Below are positions 1-10,120 of a stretch of 64,000 nucleotides of DNA, piece by piece; position 1 is the stretch's first letter; each line of letters opens with the position of its first letter. Both the position numbers and the translations under genes were made by a program. The DNA lies in NCBI RefSeq assembly GCF_000807775.2, contig NZ_CP047385.1, forward strand, positions 2,170,001 through 2,234,000. Reading direction: 5' to 3'. This stretch comes from Pandoraea fibrosis. GTDB lineage: Bacteria; Pseudomonadota; Gammaproteobacteria; Burkholderiales; Burkholderiaceae. Under the pieces are notes generated by a model that was not told where the DNA came from, searched no databases, and worked only from the letters and a program-made list of their open reading frames with translations.

Positions 1-935
<935 letters not shown>

Positions 936-1078
936 CTATAACCAGTGTGTTTTCCCTGGTTTGAGTGACGTGTGTGCCCCAATGGCGCTGATACGCTCAC
1001 AACCCAATTACATGTAGTACTACGCTTCTTCTGAATTGGTTTTGTTGCACGCCTAGTGCAGCAAGACATACAAGTTAT

Positions 1079-1192
1079 GCCTGATGACCATAGCGAGTTG
1101 GAACCACCCCTTCCCATCCCGAACAGGACCGTGAAACGACTCCACGCCGATGATAGTGCGGATACCCGTGTGAAAGTAGGTAATCGTCAGGC
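1079..1192 (+). rRNA. rrf: 5S ribosomal RNA
   Basis: A complete 5S rRNA of about 114 nt. It starts GCCTGATGACC and ends GGTAATCGTCAGGC, so the two ends pair as the terminal helix. The internal stretch with CCCATCCCGAACAGG and the CGATGATAGTG segment are the usual 5S loops. It follows the 23S gene by about 140 nt with no tRNA between them, and it is the last gene of the rRNA operon. Confidence 0.96.
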
Positions 1193-1198
1193 TCCCCT

Positions 1199-1240
1199 AA
1201 AAACCCCTTGCTACAACGCGTAGCAAGGGGTTTTTGCTTT
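1199..1240 (+). terminator. rRNA operon terminator (probably bidirectional)
   Basis: A perfect 15-bp stem: AAAAACCCCTTGCTA (1199-1213) pairs with its mirror at 1221-1235 around a 7-nt loop, followed by T-rich sequence. It lies 7 nt after 5S. Both ends carry A/T runs, so it can also stop minus-strand transcription from the acetyltransferase at 1340-1816. Confidence 0.93.
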
Positions 1241-1339
1241 GTGCGCCCGCTTTATCCTGTGACTTGCGGAGTAGCTGAAGTGTTGGGCAAGCGTGCTGGC
1301 ACTGATGGTCTAGCGCTTGTATCGACACCTTGACTCACC

Positions 1340-1816
1340 CTATCCCAACGCAGCCTTCGACGTTCGCTTTCTGAAGAAGACAACGCGTTCTGTCTCTTCG
1401 AAGCCGAGTGCACGGTGTAACGCCTGAACGCCGTCATTCCGAACATCCGTATCTGATGCAAACTCTTCGCACGCGTGAAGGGCGCCCCATTGCTCGGCGT
1501 ATTCGAACAGTGCCTTGGCAACGCCTTGACGACGTGCCTCAGGCACCACATAAATGCCTTCAAGGAATAGCACCGGCGACGTATCGCATCCATTCACATA
1601 GTCGTGTCGTATCGATGCCTCGGCGAAGCCAAGTGCCGCCTTCGCCGTCGAAAATGCGATGAATGTGGCGTAACGTTCCGGACTGGAAAGTATCTCTGCC
1701 ATCTCGCGGTCATGCTCATCCGCGCTGGCCTGGGGCCAAAGACAATGTCTGAGCGTACGCCACGCAGGAATGTCATCGGGGCCAATCGGCTGGACGGAGT
1801 ACGTGGTGGATGTCAT
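1340..1816 (-). CDS. AAC(6')-I-like aminoglycoside N-acetyltransferase (GNAT)
   Basis: A 158-residue GNAT-fold acetyltransferase that would transfer acetyl from acetyl-CoA to an amine. It resembles the AAC(6')-I aminoglycoside acetyltransferases rather than generic GNATs. Seen here are an N-terminal WRTLRHCLWP segment, RHDYVNGC near residue 70, the acetyl-CoA loop VVPEARRQGVAKAL near 92-105, FASDTDVRN, and the C-terminal ALHRALGFEETERVVFF signature. The length is normal for the family. It is a lone gene between the rRNA terminator and the terminator of the large operon, so it should have its own promoter. Resistance is inferred from family resemblance only; a different amine substrate is possible. 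Confidence 0.8.
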   Translation of the reverse strand: MTSTTYSVQPIGPDDIPAWRTLRHCLWPQASADEHDREMAEILSSPERYATFIAFSTAKAALGFAEASIRHDYVNGCDTSPVLFLEGIYVVPEARRQGVAKALFEYAEQWGALHACEEFASDTDVRNDGVQALHRALGFEETERVVFFRKRTSKAALG

Positions 1817-1881
1817 TGCTCAAGCCTTGAGGATGTCCGCGCAGAGCGGGTAAAAGGCTTCAGCCTATACCACTTGTTCAA

Positions 1882-1913
1882 TAAAAAAGCGCTGCCCGGA
1901 AGAACAGCGCTTT
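1882..1913 (-). terminator. Rho-independent terminator of the 10-gene operon
   Basis: The 9-bp stem AAAGCGCTG/CAGCGCTTT (1886-1894 with 1905-1913) has a 10-nt loop. Read on the minus strand it is followed by TTTTTAT. It lies 65 nt after the stop of the last operon gene and separates that operon from the acetyltransferase. Confidence 0.85.
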
Positions 1914-1977
1914 AGCGCACAACCTTATTGGAACTGACGAAACGCGCCAACGTCTCGCCGCGATCGAGGTTCCAGCC

Positions 1978-2577
1978 TCAGACAGCAGGCACCGTTTCCG
2001 GGAACACCGGCTCACCGAGGTTAAGCATCAGTCGGTTCGCCCACGCAAAGATCGCGATGGAGTGAATCAAATCCAGAATTTCGGCGTCCGTGAGACCCAC
2101 ATCGCGAAGCGCCTGTAACTGCTCCGGACGCACATCACCCGGCTTTTCCGTCAAGGCGATCGAGAACTGAGAGATGGCCTTTTCGCGATCCGTCGTACCG
2201 GCGGTGCGCGGCTCGTCGAAGACTTCCCGGATCACATCGTTGCGCTTTGCCAGTTGCTCGAAGCGCTGCGCATGCACCGACGCGCAATACACACAGCCAT
2301 TGATTCGCGAGACGACCGTCGTCGACAACTCGCGCTCGGCGCGCGGCATACCGCCAGGCGCATACATGATGGCGTTGAACGCTGCCGAGCGTTGGCGAAG
2401 AATTTCGGGTTGATGCACGAGGAAAAGATAGTAATCCGACGTCTTGGCCTTCGGATGGCTCTCTTCCAGTACTGCAACCTGTTCCGGCGTCGCCTTGTCG
2501 AGTTCCACGACGTCGAGCCATGCATCCCAGTCGAGCGACTCGTTAGTAAACCCATGCGAACGGATGATGTCGCTCAT
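1978..2577 (-). CDS. Alkylhydroperoxidase (AhpD/CMD fold) domain protein
   Basis: A 199-residue protein of the carboxymuconolactone decarboxylase/AhpD superfamily. The redox motif CVYCASVH near residues 96-103 is the CxxC plus His centre of AhpD-type peroxidases, preceded by the usual RAERELSTTVVSRING. It resembles the peroxidase-related family I know as Avi_7169 (TIGR04030), which travels with a partner CMD protein and a peptide-type ABC transporter, as it does here. It is the last gene of the operon, and its start overlaps the stop of the upstream CMD gene by 4 nt (ATGA). The likely role is peroxide or reactive-intermediate detoxification tied to oxidation of the imported substrate; this is inferred. 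Confidence 0.85.
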   Translation of the reverse strand: MSDIIRSHGFTNESLDWDAWLDVVELDKATPEQVAVLEESHPKAKTSDYYLFLVHQPEILRQRSAAFNAIMYAPGGMPRAERELSTTVVSRINGCVYCASVHAQRFEQLAKRNDVIREVFDEPRTAGTTDREKAISQFSIALTEKPGDVRPEQLQALRDVGLTDAEILDLIHSIAIFAWANRLMLNLGEPVFPETVPAV

Positions 2578-3110
2578 GCTGTCGTCTCCTGCGGTGCAAG
2601 TTGTTTGAGGGCTTGCAGACCCGCGACCAGACGCGTCTGATACGACAGGAATGCGATCAGTTGGGCGAGCGCGACCACCGCAGGCGTCGTCAGCCCAGCC
2701 GCCGGCAGCTTTTGCAAAGCCGCCTTGTCCCCTTCCACCGGATTCTCGATGAGCGTGCGGGTGAACGTCAGGATCGCGCGCAGGCGCTCGTCTGCCACCT
2801 CTTCCGGCTGCCCGGTTTCGACGGCGCTCAGTTGCGCAGCGTCGACCGTATGCCTGGCCAATTCGGCGCGATAGTGAGCCGCCAGCGAAGGCGAGGGCGT
2901 CAGACGGCTCGCGTACAGCGCCACGAGCAGACGCTCCACCAACGAAATCCCTTCGAGCGCCGGATCGAACAGCCCTTCATAGCTACCCTGCGTTGCCACA
3001 GCAACCTTGTCGCGTGCATGACGCAACGTGTGGGTCGCCGTGCCGGGTGTCAGACCGGCGACGCGATCGACGAGATCGTTTGCGATGTCGTATTGAGTAT
3101 TGACGGTCAT
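2574..3110 (-). CDS. CMD-domain protein, partner of the AhpD-like protein
   Basis: A 178-residue protein beginning MTVNTQYDIANDLVDRVAGL. I chose this ATG over longer in-frame starts because it forms an ATGA overlap with the upstream hydrolase stop. The helical pattern (SLVERLLVALYASRL, then ALAQLIAFLSYQTRLVAGL near the C-terminus) matches the CMD-domain family I know as Avi_7170 (TIGR04029). It lacks the CxxC of its neighbour, so it is probably a non-redox partner or scaffold. It overlaps the next gene by 4 nt as well, implying coupled translation and perhaps a complex of the two proteins. Confidence 0.83.
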   Translation of the reverse strand: MTVNTQYDIANDLVDRVAGLTPGTATHTLRHARDKVAVATQGSYEGLFDPALEGISLVERLLVALYASRLTPSPSLAAHYRAELARHTVDAAQLSAVETGQPEEVADERLRAILTFTRTLIENPVEGDKAALQKLPAAGLTTPAVVALAQLIAFLSYQTRLVAGLQALKQLAPQETTA

Positions 3111-4465
3111 GATTGTCCTTGTGATTGGGCGCGCTCGGCCACCGCCTGCGCGAGGAATGCCTGTACTGCGCTCCAGGAACGCTCGTCCGCAAGTGCGTTC
3201 GCCGACGGCTCGCCGCCCCCGGTGCTGATCTTCCCGGAGACCGGATGTGCATAAACGAGCTGCGTCGTCGGAACATACGGGAACACGATGGCGTGTCCTG
3301 CATTGTCGAAATCGAGATGCTCGACCGGGTACGGATGGGCGCGTGCAGCGAGCCGCTCCGTCACCATCCGTGAATAGCGGCTTGACGGCCACGAACCGTC
3401 ATCCTCAGCGGAAAGCAGCATGACCGGACCGCGAATCTTTTCCACCGGAATGCGAGCGCGTTCCACCGCGTCGGGATCGTCCAGTGCGGTCAGCATCGCC
3501 TTGGCATGCCGATGCGGCGGCGGGCCTTCGTCGAACGGTGCCCACGACGCCGTCCGGTTGTTTTCCCAGATGTGCGGCAAGGGCTTGCCTTCGAGCAGCC
3601 ACGTCGGGCCCTCGCGTCCGATTGCCGGATCGCAGGCGTTCTGTGCGCTGTGAATCAACGCGCTCGGCACATATCCGATGACGGCCGACACGGCGTCCGG
3701 GAACGTGGCGCCGAGCAGCAGCACCAACTCGCCGCCACGCGATTGTCCCGAGAGCGCCACGAAGTCATGCGCGGGCTTCACCGTGCGGCGCAGCCAGTCC
3801 ATGCCCTTCGCGAAGTACTCGAGAGGGGTATTGGAAATGTAGTCGGGCAGTCCCGGTCCCTTGAAGTAACCGAGCGCAAACGCGGCATAACCGTGCGATG
3901 CATACAGCGCAGCGCGCGGCTCGTTGATGCCACCGCCAGAACCATTGAGAATCATCACGGCCGGGTGCGGACCGTCGCCGGGCGGCAGGTAGAGCGTGCC
4001 GACGAGTCCGTCTTCGCGCACCTCTCGTCGCGTCACGCCATCGGCGGCAAGTCGCTGCGTGAAAGATACGGAAGAGGATACGGAAGACGGCACCGCGACG
4101 TTGTCCGCTTCGTGCCCTGCCGAATGCCTTGCCTGAGCGACGACCGTCGTCACGAGCGGCGCGATGACGGGCTGCGGAAACACGTCGCGGCTCTTGCCGT
4201 CTTCCGGCACCTGCGACCAGATGAGGCCCATTGCCGAGACGCCTCGATAGCTGCCGCTGACCGGCGCGTCGCGCGAGGCATCGACAACGCCGTCGGCGTC
4301 GGCCACGAAGGTCGCCTCGGCATGCCAGACCACGCCACCCGCCCGCGCGGTGCGGGCGGTGAGCGTCACGTGTGCGCCGGGCGCCGCGCCGCGCACCACA
4401 AGGTGGCGCGGCACGTCGATCAGCGCGTCGGCAGGGGGTGCCGTGAGAATGAGCGATGACGTCAT
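3107..4465 (-). CDS. Acyl-CoA thioester hydrolase/BAAT-like alpha/beta hydrolase
   Basis: A 452-residue protein in two parts. The N-terminal half (about 1-170) is an Ig-like acyl-CoA thioesterase/bile-acid-CoA amino-acid transferase domain (LVVRGAAPGAHVTLTA, then GLIWSQVP). The C-terminal half is an alpha/beta hydrolase with nucleophile motif GQSRGGE, an acid candidate in LLSAEDDGSW and a His in DNAGHAIVF. The oxyanion-hole region MILNGSGGGI is visible. Bacterial members hydrolyse acyl thioesters or esters; the substrate is unknown. There is no signal peptide, so it is cytoplasmic. It starts 16 nt after the binding-protein gene and its stop overlaps the CMD gene. It probably processes an acylated compound delivered by the transporter. 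Confidence 0.85.
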   Translation of the reverse strand: MTSSLILTAPPADALIDVPRHLVVRGAAPGAHVTLTARTARAGGVVWHAEATFVADADGVVDASRDAPVSGSYRGVSAMGLIWSQVPEDGKSRDVFPQPVIAPLVTTVVAQARHSAGHEADNVAVPSSVSSSVSFTQRLAADGVTRREVREDGLVGTLYLPPGDGPHPAVMILNGSGGGINEPRAALYASHGYAAFALGYFKGPGLPDYISNTPLEYFAKGMDWLRRTVKPAHDFVALSGQSRGGELVLLLGATFPDAVSAVIGYVPSALIHSAQNACDPAIGREGPTWLLEGKPLPHIWENNRTASWAPFDEGPPPHRHAKAMLTALDDPDAVERARIPVEKIRGPVMLLSAEDDGSWPSSRYSRMVTERLAARAHPYPVEHLDFDNAGHAIVFPYVPTTQLVYAHPVSGKISTGGGEPSANALADERSWSAVQAFLAQAVAERAQSQGQS

Positions 4466-4481
4466 AACGCGGCGGGCCGGC

Positions 4482-6050
4482 TTACTTGGCTGCCTTGGTC
4501 ACTTGCATCGCAACGGTGCGATCGCTCGTGAACGGCGTGACCTTCAGACCTTTGCGGGCGGCCCAGATGTTCTGGTAGTGGTACAGCGGGATCGTGCCGA
4601 CGTCGTCCGTCTCGATCTTGACCGACTGACGCAGGATCGCTTCGCGCTTGCCTTCGTCGAACTCGGCGGTCGACGCGTCGAGTGCCTTGTCGATCGCCGG
4701 GTTGCTGTAGTGACCCCAGTTCGAAGCGCCGAGGCCCTTCTTGGTATCGACCGTTGCCAGCACATTCACCAGCGCGTAGCTGGCTTCACCCGTACCGTTA
4801 CCCCAGGCAAGCATGGTCATGGCGTATTCGTTCTTGTTCGCGCGACCCGAGTACACGGCCCAAGGCACCACTTCCACCTGCGTCTTCACACCGATGCGCG
4901 TCCAGAATTGCGCCACCGCCTGTGCGGTCTCCGGACCCTGCGGATAGCGGTCGTTCGGCACATGCATCGTCAGCTTGAAGCCGTCGGGGAAGCCGGCTTC
5001 GGCGAGCAGTTTTTTAGCTTGCGCGGCATCGAACGGAATGTCCTTCACGTCGGGGTTATAGCCGAACGTGTCCTTCGGCATCCACTGGTTCGCCACGCTG
5101 GCCGTGCCCTGCATGATGCGCGTGACGACAGCCTCGCGGTTGATGGCGAGCGAGAGCGCACGGCGAACGCGCACGTCGAGCAGCGGATTCTTCGCGAGCG
5201 GCTTGCCGGCGTTATCGGTGATGTACTGATTCGAGCCTTCACGGAAGGTCGGTTGCAGCAGCATCACGCGCAGACCCGGATACGGAAACACCGTCACGTT
5301 CGGCGCTTTCTTCAGACGCGGAATGTCCGAGGCCGAGACCTTGTCGATCACGTCCACGTCGCCTGCCAGCAGCGCAGCCGTGCGAGCGGCACCGTTGTTG
5401 ATGTAGCGGTAATCGACCTTTTCCCACTCCGACTTGCCTGCCCAGTAGTTGTCGTTACGCACCATTTCCACGCGGTCGCCCGGTGTGTAGGAGACGTACT
5501 TGAACGGGCCCGTGCCGACCATGGCGCGTCCGGCGTTGTAGTCGTCGGTGTTCGACTTCTCGCCCACGTGTTTGCTCACGATATGCACCGAGGCAAGGTT
5601 GAGCGGCAGATCCGGATTCGGAATCTTGGTCTTGACGACGAGTGTGAGCGGGTCCGGCGCGCTCATCGTGTCGATGGTGCGCAGATAGCCTGCGAACGTG
5701 GCCACGCTGCCCGGCACGTTACGCGCGCGTTGATACGAGTAGATGACGTCGGCGGCGGTGAACGGCTGGCCGTCATGCCACTTCACGTTCGGGCGCAGCT
5801 TGAACTCCCAGGTCTTGGCGTCGAGGGCTTTCCACGACACGGCCAGACCCGGTTGCAGCTTGTTCCACTTGTTCTCGACGAGCAGATCCCAGAAGTGCAG
5901 GTCGACCGAGCGGTCGCCCGCGTGGTTGTTCAGTTGGGGGTCGAGCGACGAGAGCGGGTCGGCAAAGGCGATGCGCAGCGTCTGGGCAGAAGCGGCCGCG
6001 CTCGTCACGAGCAGTGCAGCAGCCAGCGAGGACAACAAGAAGCGTTTCAT
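4482..6050 (-). CDS. ABC transporter periplasmic substrate-binding protein (SBP family 5)
   Basis: A 522-residue DppA/OppA-type binding protein. It has a clear signal peptide (MKRFLLSSLAAALLVTSAAASA, cut near residue 22) and family-5 landmarks: DPQLNNHAGD near the mature N-terminus, WEFKLRPNVKWHDG, FTAADVIYSYQRA, VGTGPFKYVSY and RRALSLAINRE. The ATG at 6050 has AGGA about 10 nt upstream and an 80-nt gap to the ATPase gene, the widest in the operon. It delivers a peptide-like or other small ligand to the permeases. The gene set suggests the KPN_01854-type group (TIGR04028) that co-occurs with CMD/AhpD partners, so the ligand may not be a peptide. Confidence 0.92.
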   Translation of the reverse strand: MKRFLLSSLAAALLVTSAAASAQTLRIAFADPLSSLDPQLNNHAGDRSVDLHFWDLLVENKWNKLQPGLAVSWKALDAKTWEFKLRPNVKWHDGQPFTAADVIYSYQRARNVPGSVATFAGYLRTIDTMSAPDPLTLVVKTKIPNPDLPLNLASVHIVSKHVGEKSNTDDYNAGRAMVGTGPFKYVSYTPGDRVEMVRNDNYWAGKSEWEKVDYRYINNGAARTAALLAGDVDVIDKVSASDIPRLKKAPNVTVFPYPGLRVMLLQPTFREGSNQYITDNAGKPLAKNPLLDVRVRRALSLAINREAVVTRIMQGTASVANQWMPKDTFGYNPDVKDIPFDAAQAKKLLAEAGFPDGFKLTMHVPNDRYPQGPETAQAVAQFWTRIGVKTQVEVVPWAVYSGRANKNEYAMTMLAWGNGTGEASYALVNVLATVDTKKGLGASNWGHYSNPAIDKALDASTAEFDEGKREAILRQSVKIETDDVGTIPLYHYQNIWAARKGLKVTPFTSDRTVAMQVTKAAK

Positions 6051-6130
6051 TATCGGCAATCCTGGTCGTTGATGATGAAGAGAAGAGACAGACGCCGTCG
6101 TGAGCATCGAGAGCGGCGCCTGCGGGCCTG

Positions 6131-7201
6131 TCAGGTGTCGTTCAGATGACACGCACTCACATGATTGATGGCCACGCCACGAAGCGTCGGCACCTCCGTG
6201 CGGCAACGCGGCATGGCGTGCGGACATCGCGGATGGAAGTGACAGCCACTGGGCGGGGCAATCGGGCTCGGAATTTCGCCGCGAATGGCGGAGAACGTCT
6301 TGTGCCGCACGTCGATGCGCGGAATCTCGGCGAGCAGCGCCTGCGTGTACGGATGATTCGGGCGACGGAACACTTCCTCGACCGGCGCGCTTTCCACGAT
6401 GCGGCCGAGATACATGATCACCACGCGATCGGACAAATGCTCGACCACGCCAAGGTCATGGCTGATGAACACATACGTCAGACGCAGTTGTTCGCGCAGA
6501 TCCATGAACAGATTGAGAATTTGCGCCTGAATCGACACGTCGAGCGCCGCGACCGCCTCGTCGCACACGAGCAGATCGGGCGAGACGGCCAGCGCCCGTG
6601 CGATGCCGATGCGCTGACGCTGACCGCCGCTGAACTGGTGCGGGTAGCGATGGCGCAGCGCCGGATCCAGTCCGGCACGCTGCAATTGTGCGCTCACGTA
6701 GTCGTCGAAGCCTGCACGATCGGTCAGGCCATGCACGAGCGCGCCTTCGCCAACGATGCGGTCGACCCGCAGGCGTGGATTGAGGCTCGCATACGGGTCC
6801 TGAAAGATCATCTGGATCTTCAGACGCGCATCGCGCTGTTCCTGCGCGGAAAGCGATTCGGCCGGGCGACCGTGAATCTGCACCTCGCCCGAGGTCGGCT
6901 TGAGCAACCCGGCGAGCATGCGCCCGAGCGTGGATTTGCCGCAGCCCGACTCGCCCACAAGACCCACGACCTCGCCCGGTTTGACGACGAGATCCACGTT
7001 ATCGACGGCCCGCACCACGGCAGGCGGATGCGCCAGTCCGGCGCGTTCGAGCAGTCGCCCGGCGGGACCGACGTGACGCTCGCCAAAGCGCTTGCTCACA
7101 CCGCGCAACGCCACGATGGGTACGGGCAGCGTGGCGCTCGGGATGTTCGATTTGCCGTAGCCGGTGCTGACAGGCTGACTTTGCGGCAGCGGCGTGTTCA
7201 T
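6131..7201 (-). CDS. Peptide-type ABC transporter ATPase, second subunit (DppF/OppF-like)
   Basis: A 356-residue ATPase starting [13 protein letters not shown]; this start overlaps the previous gene by 4 nt. Walker A is GESGCGKST, the Q-loop is in [10 protein letters not shown], the signature is [15 protein letters not shown], Walker B is [12 protein letters not shown], and the switch His is in [12 protein letters not shown]. The C-terminal oligopeptide-transporter extension has a Cys/His cluster ([15 protein letters not shown]). Walker B reads CDEAVAALD rather than CDEPVSALD, but the catalytic Glu is kept. It pairs with the ATPase encoded just upstream. Confidence 0.95.
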   Translation of the reverse strand: MNTPLPQSQPVSTGYGKSNIPSATLPVPIVALRGVSKRFGERHVGPAGRLLERAGLAHPPAVVRAVDNVDLVVKPGEVVGLVGESGCGKSTLGRMLAGLLKPTSGEVQIHGRPAESLSAQEQRDARLKIQMIFQDPYASLNPRLRVDRIVGEGALVHGLTDRAGFDDYVSAQLQRAGLDPALRHRYPHQFSGGQRQRIGIARALAVSPDLLVCDEAVAALDVSIQAQILNLFMDLREQLRLTYVFISHDLGVVEHLSDRVVIMYLGRIVESAPVEEVFRRPNHPYTQALLAEIPRIDVRHKTFSAIRGEIPSPIAPPSGCHFHPRCPHAMPRCRTEVPTLRGVAINHVSACHLNDT

Positions 7202-8205
7202 ACCATCTCCTTTTGCAACGCAGCGCCCGGGTGGAAGCAGCGCACGAGGCGGCCCGGCGATACCTGCGTCATCTCGGGGCGCACGGCGCAGGCGGCGCTC
7301 GCGTAGGCGCATCGTGAAGCGAATGCGCATCCGGCCGGCATGGCGAGCAGATTCGGCGTCATGCCGGGAATCTGGCGCAGACGCTGGCCGCGTTTGTTCA
7401 GACTGGGCAGGCTGCCGATGAGGCCCGACGTGTACGGGTGTTGCGGTGCGTCGAGCACAGCGTCGACCGCCCCTTGTTCGACGATGCGTCCCGCGTACAT
7501 CACCGCGAGCGTATCGGCCAGCCCCGCCACGACCGACAGGTCGTGCGTAATCCAGATGAGTGCCGTGCCGTGCTGACGCGCCAGCTTCTGTACTTCCGAG
7601 AGGATCTGCGCTTGTATCGTGACGTCGAGCGCTGTGGTCGGCTCGTCGGCAATGATCAGATCGGGCCGGTGCAGCATGGCGATGGCAATCGCCACGCGTT
7701 GGCGCATGCCACCGGAGAGCTGATGCGGATAGGCGCGAAGACGCTCGTCGGGGCTCGGAATCCCCATCATGCCGAGTGTGTCGCGTGCGAGTTCGCGCGC
7801 CTGCGCCTTCGACACGCGCTGATGCGCACGCACGGCCTCGATCATCTGCACGTCGACGCGCAACACCGGGTTGAGCGTCATCATCGGGTCCTGAAAAATC
7901 ATCGCGATGCGATTGCCTTGCAGGTGACGCAATTCGGCCGCCGACATCTTCGTGAGATCGCGTCCTTGAAACAACACTTCACCGCCGACGATCCGGCCCG
8001 GCGCGTCGACCAGTCCCATGATCGAGAAGCCGGTCACCGACTTGCCCGACCCCGACTCGCCGACGAGGCCCATGATGTGGCCCGGCGGCAGCGAGAAGGA
8101 AACGTCGTCCACCGCCGGCAACGTGCCGGCGCGGGTGATGAACTGCGTGCGCAGATGGCGCACTTCCAATGTGAGGGGAGACGTGGGGGACACTGCGCCG
8201 CTCAT
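7198..8205 (-). CDS. Peptide-type ABC transporter ATPase, first subunit (DppD/OppD-like)
   Basis: A 335-residue ATPase starting [15 protein letters not shown]. The frame is open further upstream, but this ATG overlaps the permease stop by 4 nt like the other junctions. Walker A is GESGSGKS, signature [15 protein letters not shown], Walker [13 protein letters not shown], and H-loop [13 protein letters not shown]. The C-terminal substrate-family extension ([16 protein letters not shown]) is Cys-rich as usual. It energises import together with the neighbouring ATPase. Confidence 0.95.
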   Translation of the reverse strand: MSGAVSPTSPLTLEVRHLRTQFITRAGTLPAVDDVSFSLPPGHIMGLVGESGSGKSVTGFSIMGLVDAPGRIVGGEVLFQGRDLTKMSAAELRHLQGNRIAMIFQDPMMTLNPVLRVDVQMIEAVRAHQRVSKAQARELARDTLGMMGIPSPDERLRAYPHQLSGGMRQRVAIAIAMLHRPDLIIADEPTTALDVTIQAQILSEVQKLARQHGTALIWITHDLSVVAGLADTLAVMYAGRIVEQGAVDAVLDAPQHPYTSGLIGSLPSLNKRGQRLRQIPGMTPNLLAMPAGCAFASRCAYASAACAVRPEMTQVSPGRLVRCFHPGAALQKEMV

Positions 8206-9146
8206 TTCTGCAACCTTGGATTGAACACATCGCGCAGGCGGTCGCCCACGAGATTGATGGCGACGACCGTGACGAGCAGCGCGAGGCCCGGATACAGACT
8301 GATCCAGTATTCGCCGGAGAGCATCGTCTGATAACCGTTGGCGATGAGCAGGCCGAGCGACGGCTCCGTTACCGGTACCCCCAGCCCAAGAAACGACAGG
8401 GTGGCTTCGAGCGTGATGGCGCGAGCGACTTGCAGCGAGCCCACGACGATCAGCGGCGGCAGGCAGTTCGGCAGAATATGACCGAGCACGATGCGCCAGT
8501 TCGGAATGGCCTGGCAGCGGGCGGCTTCCACATACTCGCGCCGCGATTCGACCAGCGCCTGCCCGCGGGCGGTGCGCGCGAAATAGGCCCATTCGAGTAC
8601 CACGAGCGTAAGCACCACGTTGCCGATACCTTTGCCCACGTAAGCGAGGATCATCAGCGCCACGAGAATCGACGGGAACGACAGCAACAGGTCGACCAGA
8701 CGCATGATCGCGGCGTCGACGCGTCCGCCTGCGTAGGCGGCGACCAGCCCGAGAATCGTGCCGAGAATGCCGGCGATGAGCGCGGAACCCACCCCAACGC
8801 CCAGACTGATTCGCAATCCATAGATGATGCCGGACAGCAGATCGCGGCCCTGCCCATCGGTGCCGAGCCAGTACGTATACGTGGCGGCGCCGTTGGCTGT
8901 CGCGGGCGGCAAACGCGCATCCATCACGTCGAGCTGCATCAGGTCATACGGATTCTGCGGCGTGATCCATGGCGCAGAAAGGGCGGCAACGATCAGCACC
9001 ACGAATACGACGAGGCCGAGCACGGCGCTCTTCGAGCGGGCGAACTCGCGCATGCCTTGCTGCCAGGGCGATTCGCGGCGCACGGGCACCGGCTCGGGCG
9101 CGAGCGCCGTGGCGGGCGTGCCGTTAGGAGAGAGGTTGGACGACAT
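8202..9146 (-). CDS. Peptide-type ABC transporter permease (DppC/OppC-like)
   Basis: A 314-residue inner-membrane permease starting MSSNLSPNGTPATALAPE. It has a cytoplasmic N-terminal tail, TM1 (SAVLGLVVFVVLIVAALSAP), a periplasmic loop with the GTDGQGRDLLSGIIYG motif, and TM2-6. The EAA-like loop is EAARCQAIPNWRIVLGHILPN. The start shares one base with the upstream permease stop (TGATG), showing translational coupling. It forms the heterodimeric channel with that permease. Confidence 0.94.
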   Translation of the reverse strand: MSSNLSPNGTPATALAPEPVPVRRESPWQQGMREFARSKSAVLGLVVFVVLIVAALSAPWITPQNPYDLMQLDVMDARLPPATANGAATYTYWLGTDGQGRDLLSGIIYGLRISLGVGVGSALIAGILGTILGLVAAYAGGRVDAAIMRLVDLLLSFPSILVALMILAYVGKGIGNVVLTLVVLEWAYFARTARGQALVESRREYVEAARCQAIPNWRIVLGHILPNCLPPLIVVGSLQVARAITLEATLSFLGLGVPVTEPSLGLLIANGYQTMLSGEYWISLYPGLALLVTVVAINLVGDRLRDVFNPRLQK

Positions 9147-10120
9147 CAGGCAGCGGCCTCCACGCGCACACGCGGATCGAGCCATTTATAGAGCACGTCC
9201 ACGATCAGATTGAGCGATACGAACAGGCACACCACGACGATGAGATACGCCACGATCACCGGGCGGTCGAGCGAGTTGATGCTGTCGAGAATGAGCTTGC
9301 CGGCGCCGGGCCACGAGAACACGCTCTCCGTTACCACGGCGAACGCAATGGTTGAACCGAACTCGAGGCCGAGCACCGTCACGAGCGGAATCAGCGTGTT
9401 GCGCAGCACATGCACGAGCACGACACGTAACGGCGAGAGCCCCTTGGCGCGGGCAAACTTCACGTAGTCCTGCGGCAGCACTTCGGAGACACCGGCACGC
9501 GTGAGACGCAATACCAGCGAGATCTTGAACAACGCCAGATTGAGCGCGGGCAGAATCAGGTGGCGCAGGCCGTCGATCGTCAGAAACGACCATTCCACGC
9601 CGAATACGCGCACCGTCTCGCCCCGGCCGCTCGCGGGCAGCACGCCCAGATGCACCGAGAAGAACATGATGAGCATGAGCCCGACCCAGAACGTCGGCAG
9701 TGAGAAGCCGACGATGCTGCCGGTCATCAGGAGTTTCGAGATCGGATTGCGCGGGTACAGGCCGGCGAAGAGACCGAGCGGAATGCCGATGAACACCGCG
9801 AGGATGAGGGCGGCGAAAGCCAGCTCCAGCGTGGCGGGCAGGCGCTGCAAAATCAGTTGGATCGCCGGCACGTTGTAGACGAAGCTGTTGCCCAGCTCGC
9901 CGTGCAGCGCGCCACCGAGGAACGACAGGTACTGGCGCCACAACGGCTGGTCGAGGCCGAGTTGCGCAATGATGCGTGCGCGGTCGACCTGATCGACGTC
10001 CTGACCGATCAGGATGTCGACGGGATTGCCGATCGCATGCAGGCCGACGAACACAATCAGTGTCATCAGCCAGACGACGAAAACCGCTTGCAGCGCGCGG
10101 CGCAGAATCCAGGCGGTCAT
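9146..10120 (-). CDS. Peptide-type ABC transporter permease (DppB/OppB-like)
   Basis: A 324-residue permease. TM1 is AVFVVWLMTLIVFVGLH, followed by a periplasmic domain with LGLDQPLWRQYLSFL and the family motif GNSFVYN. Then come TM segments around LELAFAALILAVFIGIPLG and PTFWVGLMLIMFFSV, and the EAA loop KFARAKGLSPLRVVLVHVLRN. It is a normal length for DppB. Its ATG overlaps the monooxygenase stop by 4 nt, so the transporter is translated with the oxidising enzyme. Confidence 0.94.
   Translation of the reverse strand: MTAWILRRALQAVFVVWLMTLIVFVGLHAIGNPVDILIGQDVDQVDRARIIAQLGLDQPLWRQYLSFLGGALHGELGNSFVYNVPAIQLILQRLPATLELAFAALILAVFIGIPLGLFAGLYPRNPISKLLMTGSIVGFSLPTFWVGLMLIMFFSVHLGVLPASGRGETVRVFGVEWSFLTIDGLRHLILPALNLALFKISLVLRLTRAGVSEVLPQDYVKFARAKGLSPLRVVLVHVLRNTLIPLVTVLGLEFGSTIAFAVVTESVFSWPGAGKLILDSINSLDRPVIVAYLIVVVCLFVSLNLIVDVLYKWLDPRVRVEAAA

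Noticed and set aside
936..1078. A tRNA between 23S and 5S rRNA
   Set aside because: No cloverleaf, T-loop (GGTTCGAATCC-like) or CCA-adjacent acceptor stem is visible in the spacer.
4350..7306. Long plus-strand frames opposite the binding protein and ATPase genes
   Set aside because: Composition is typical of antisense frames (Arg, His, Val) and the minus-strand genes have unambiguous family motifs.
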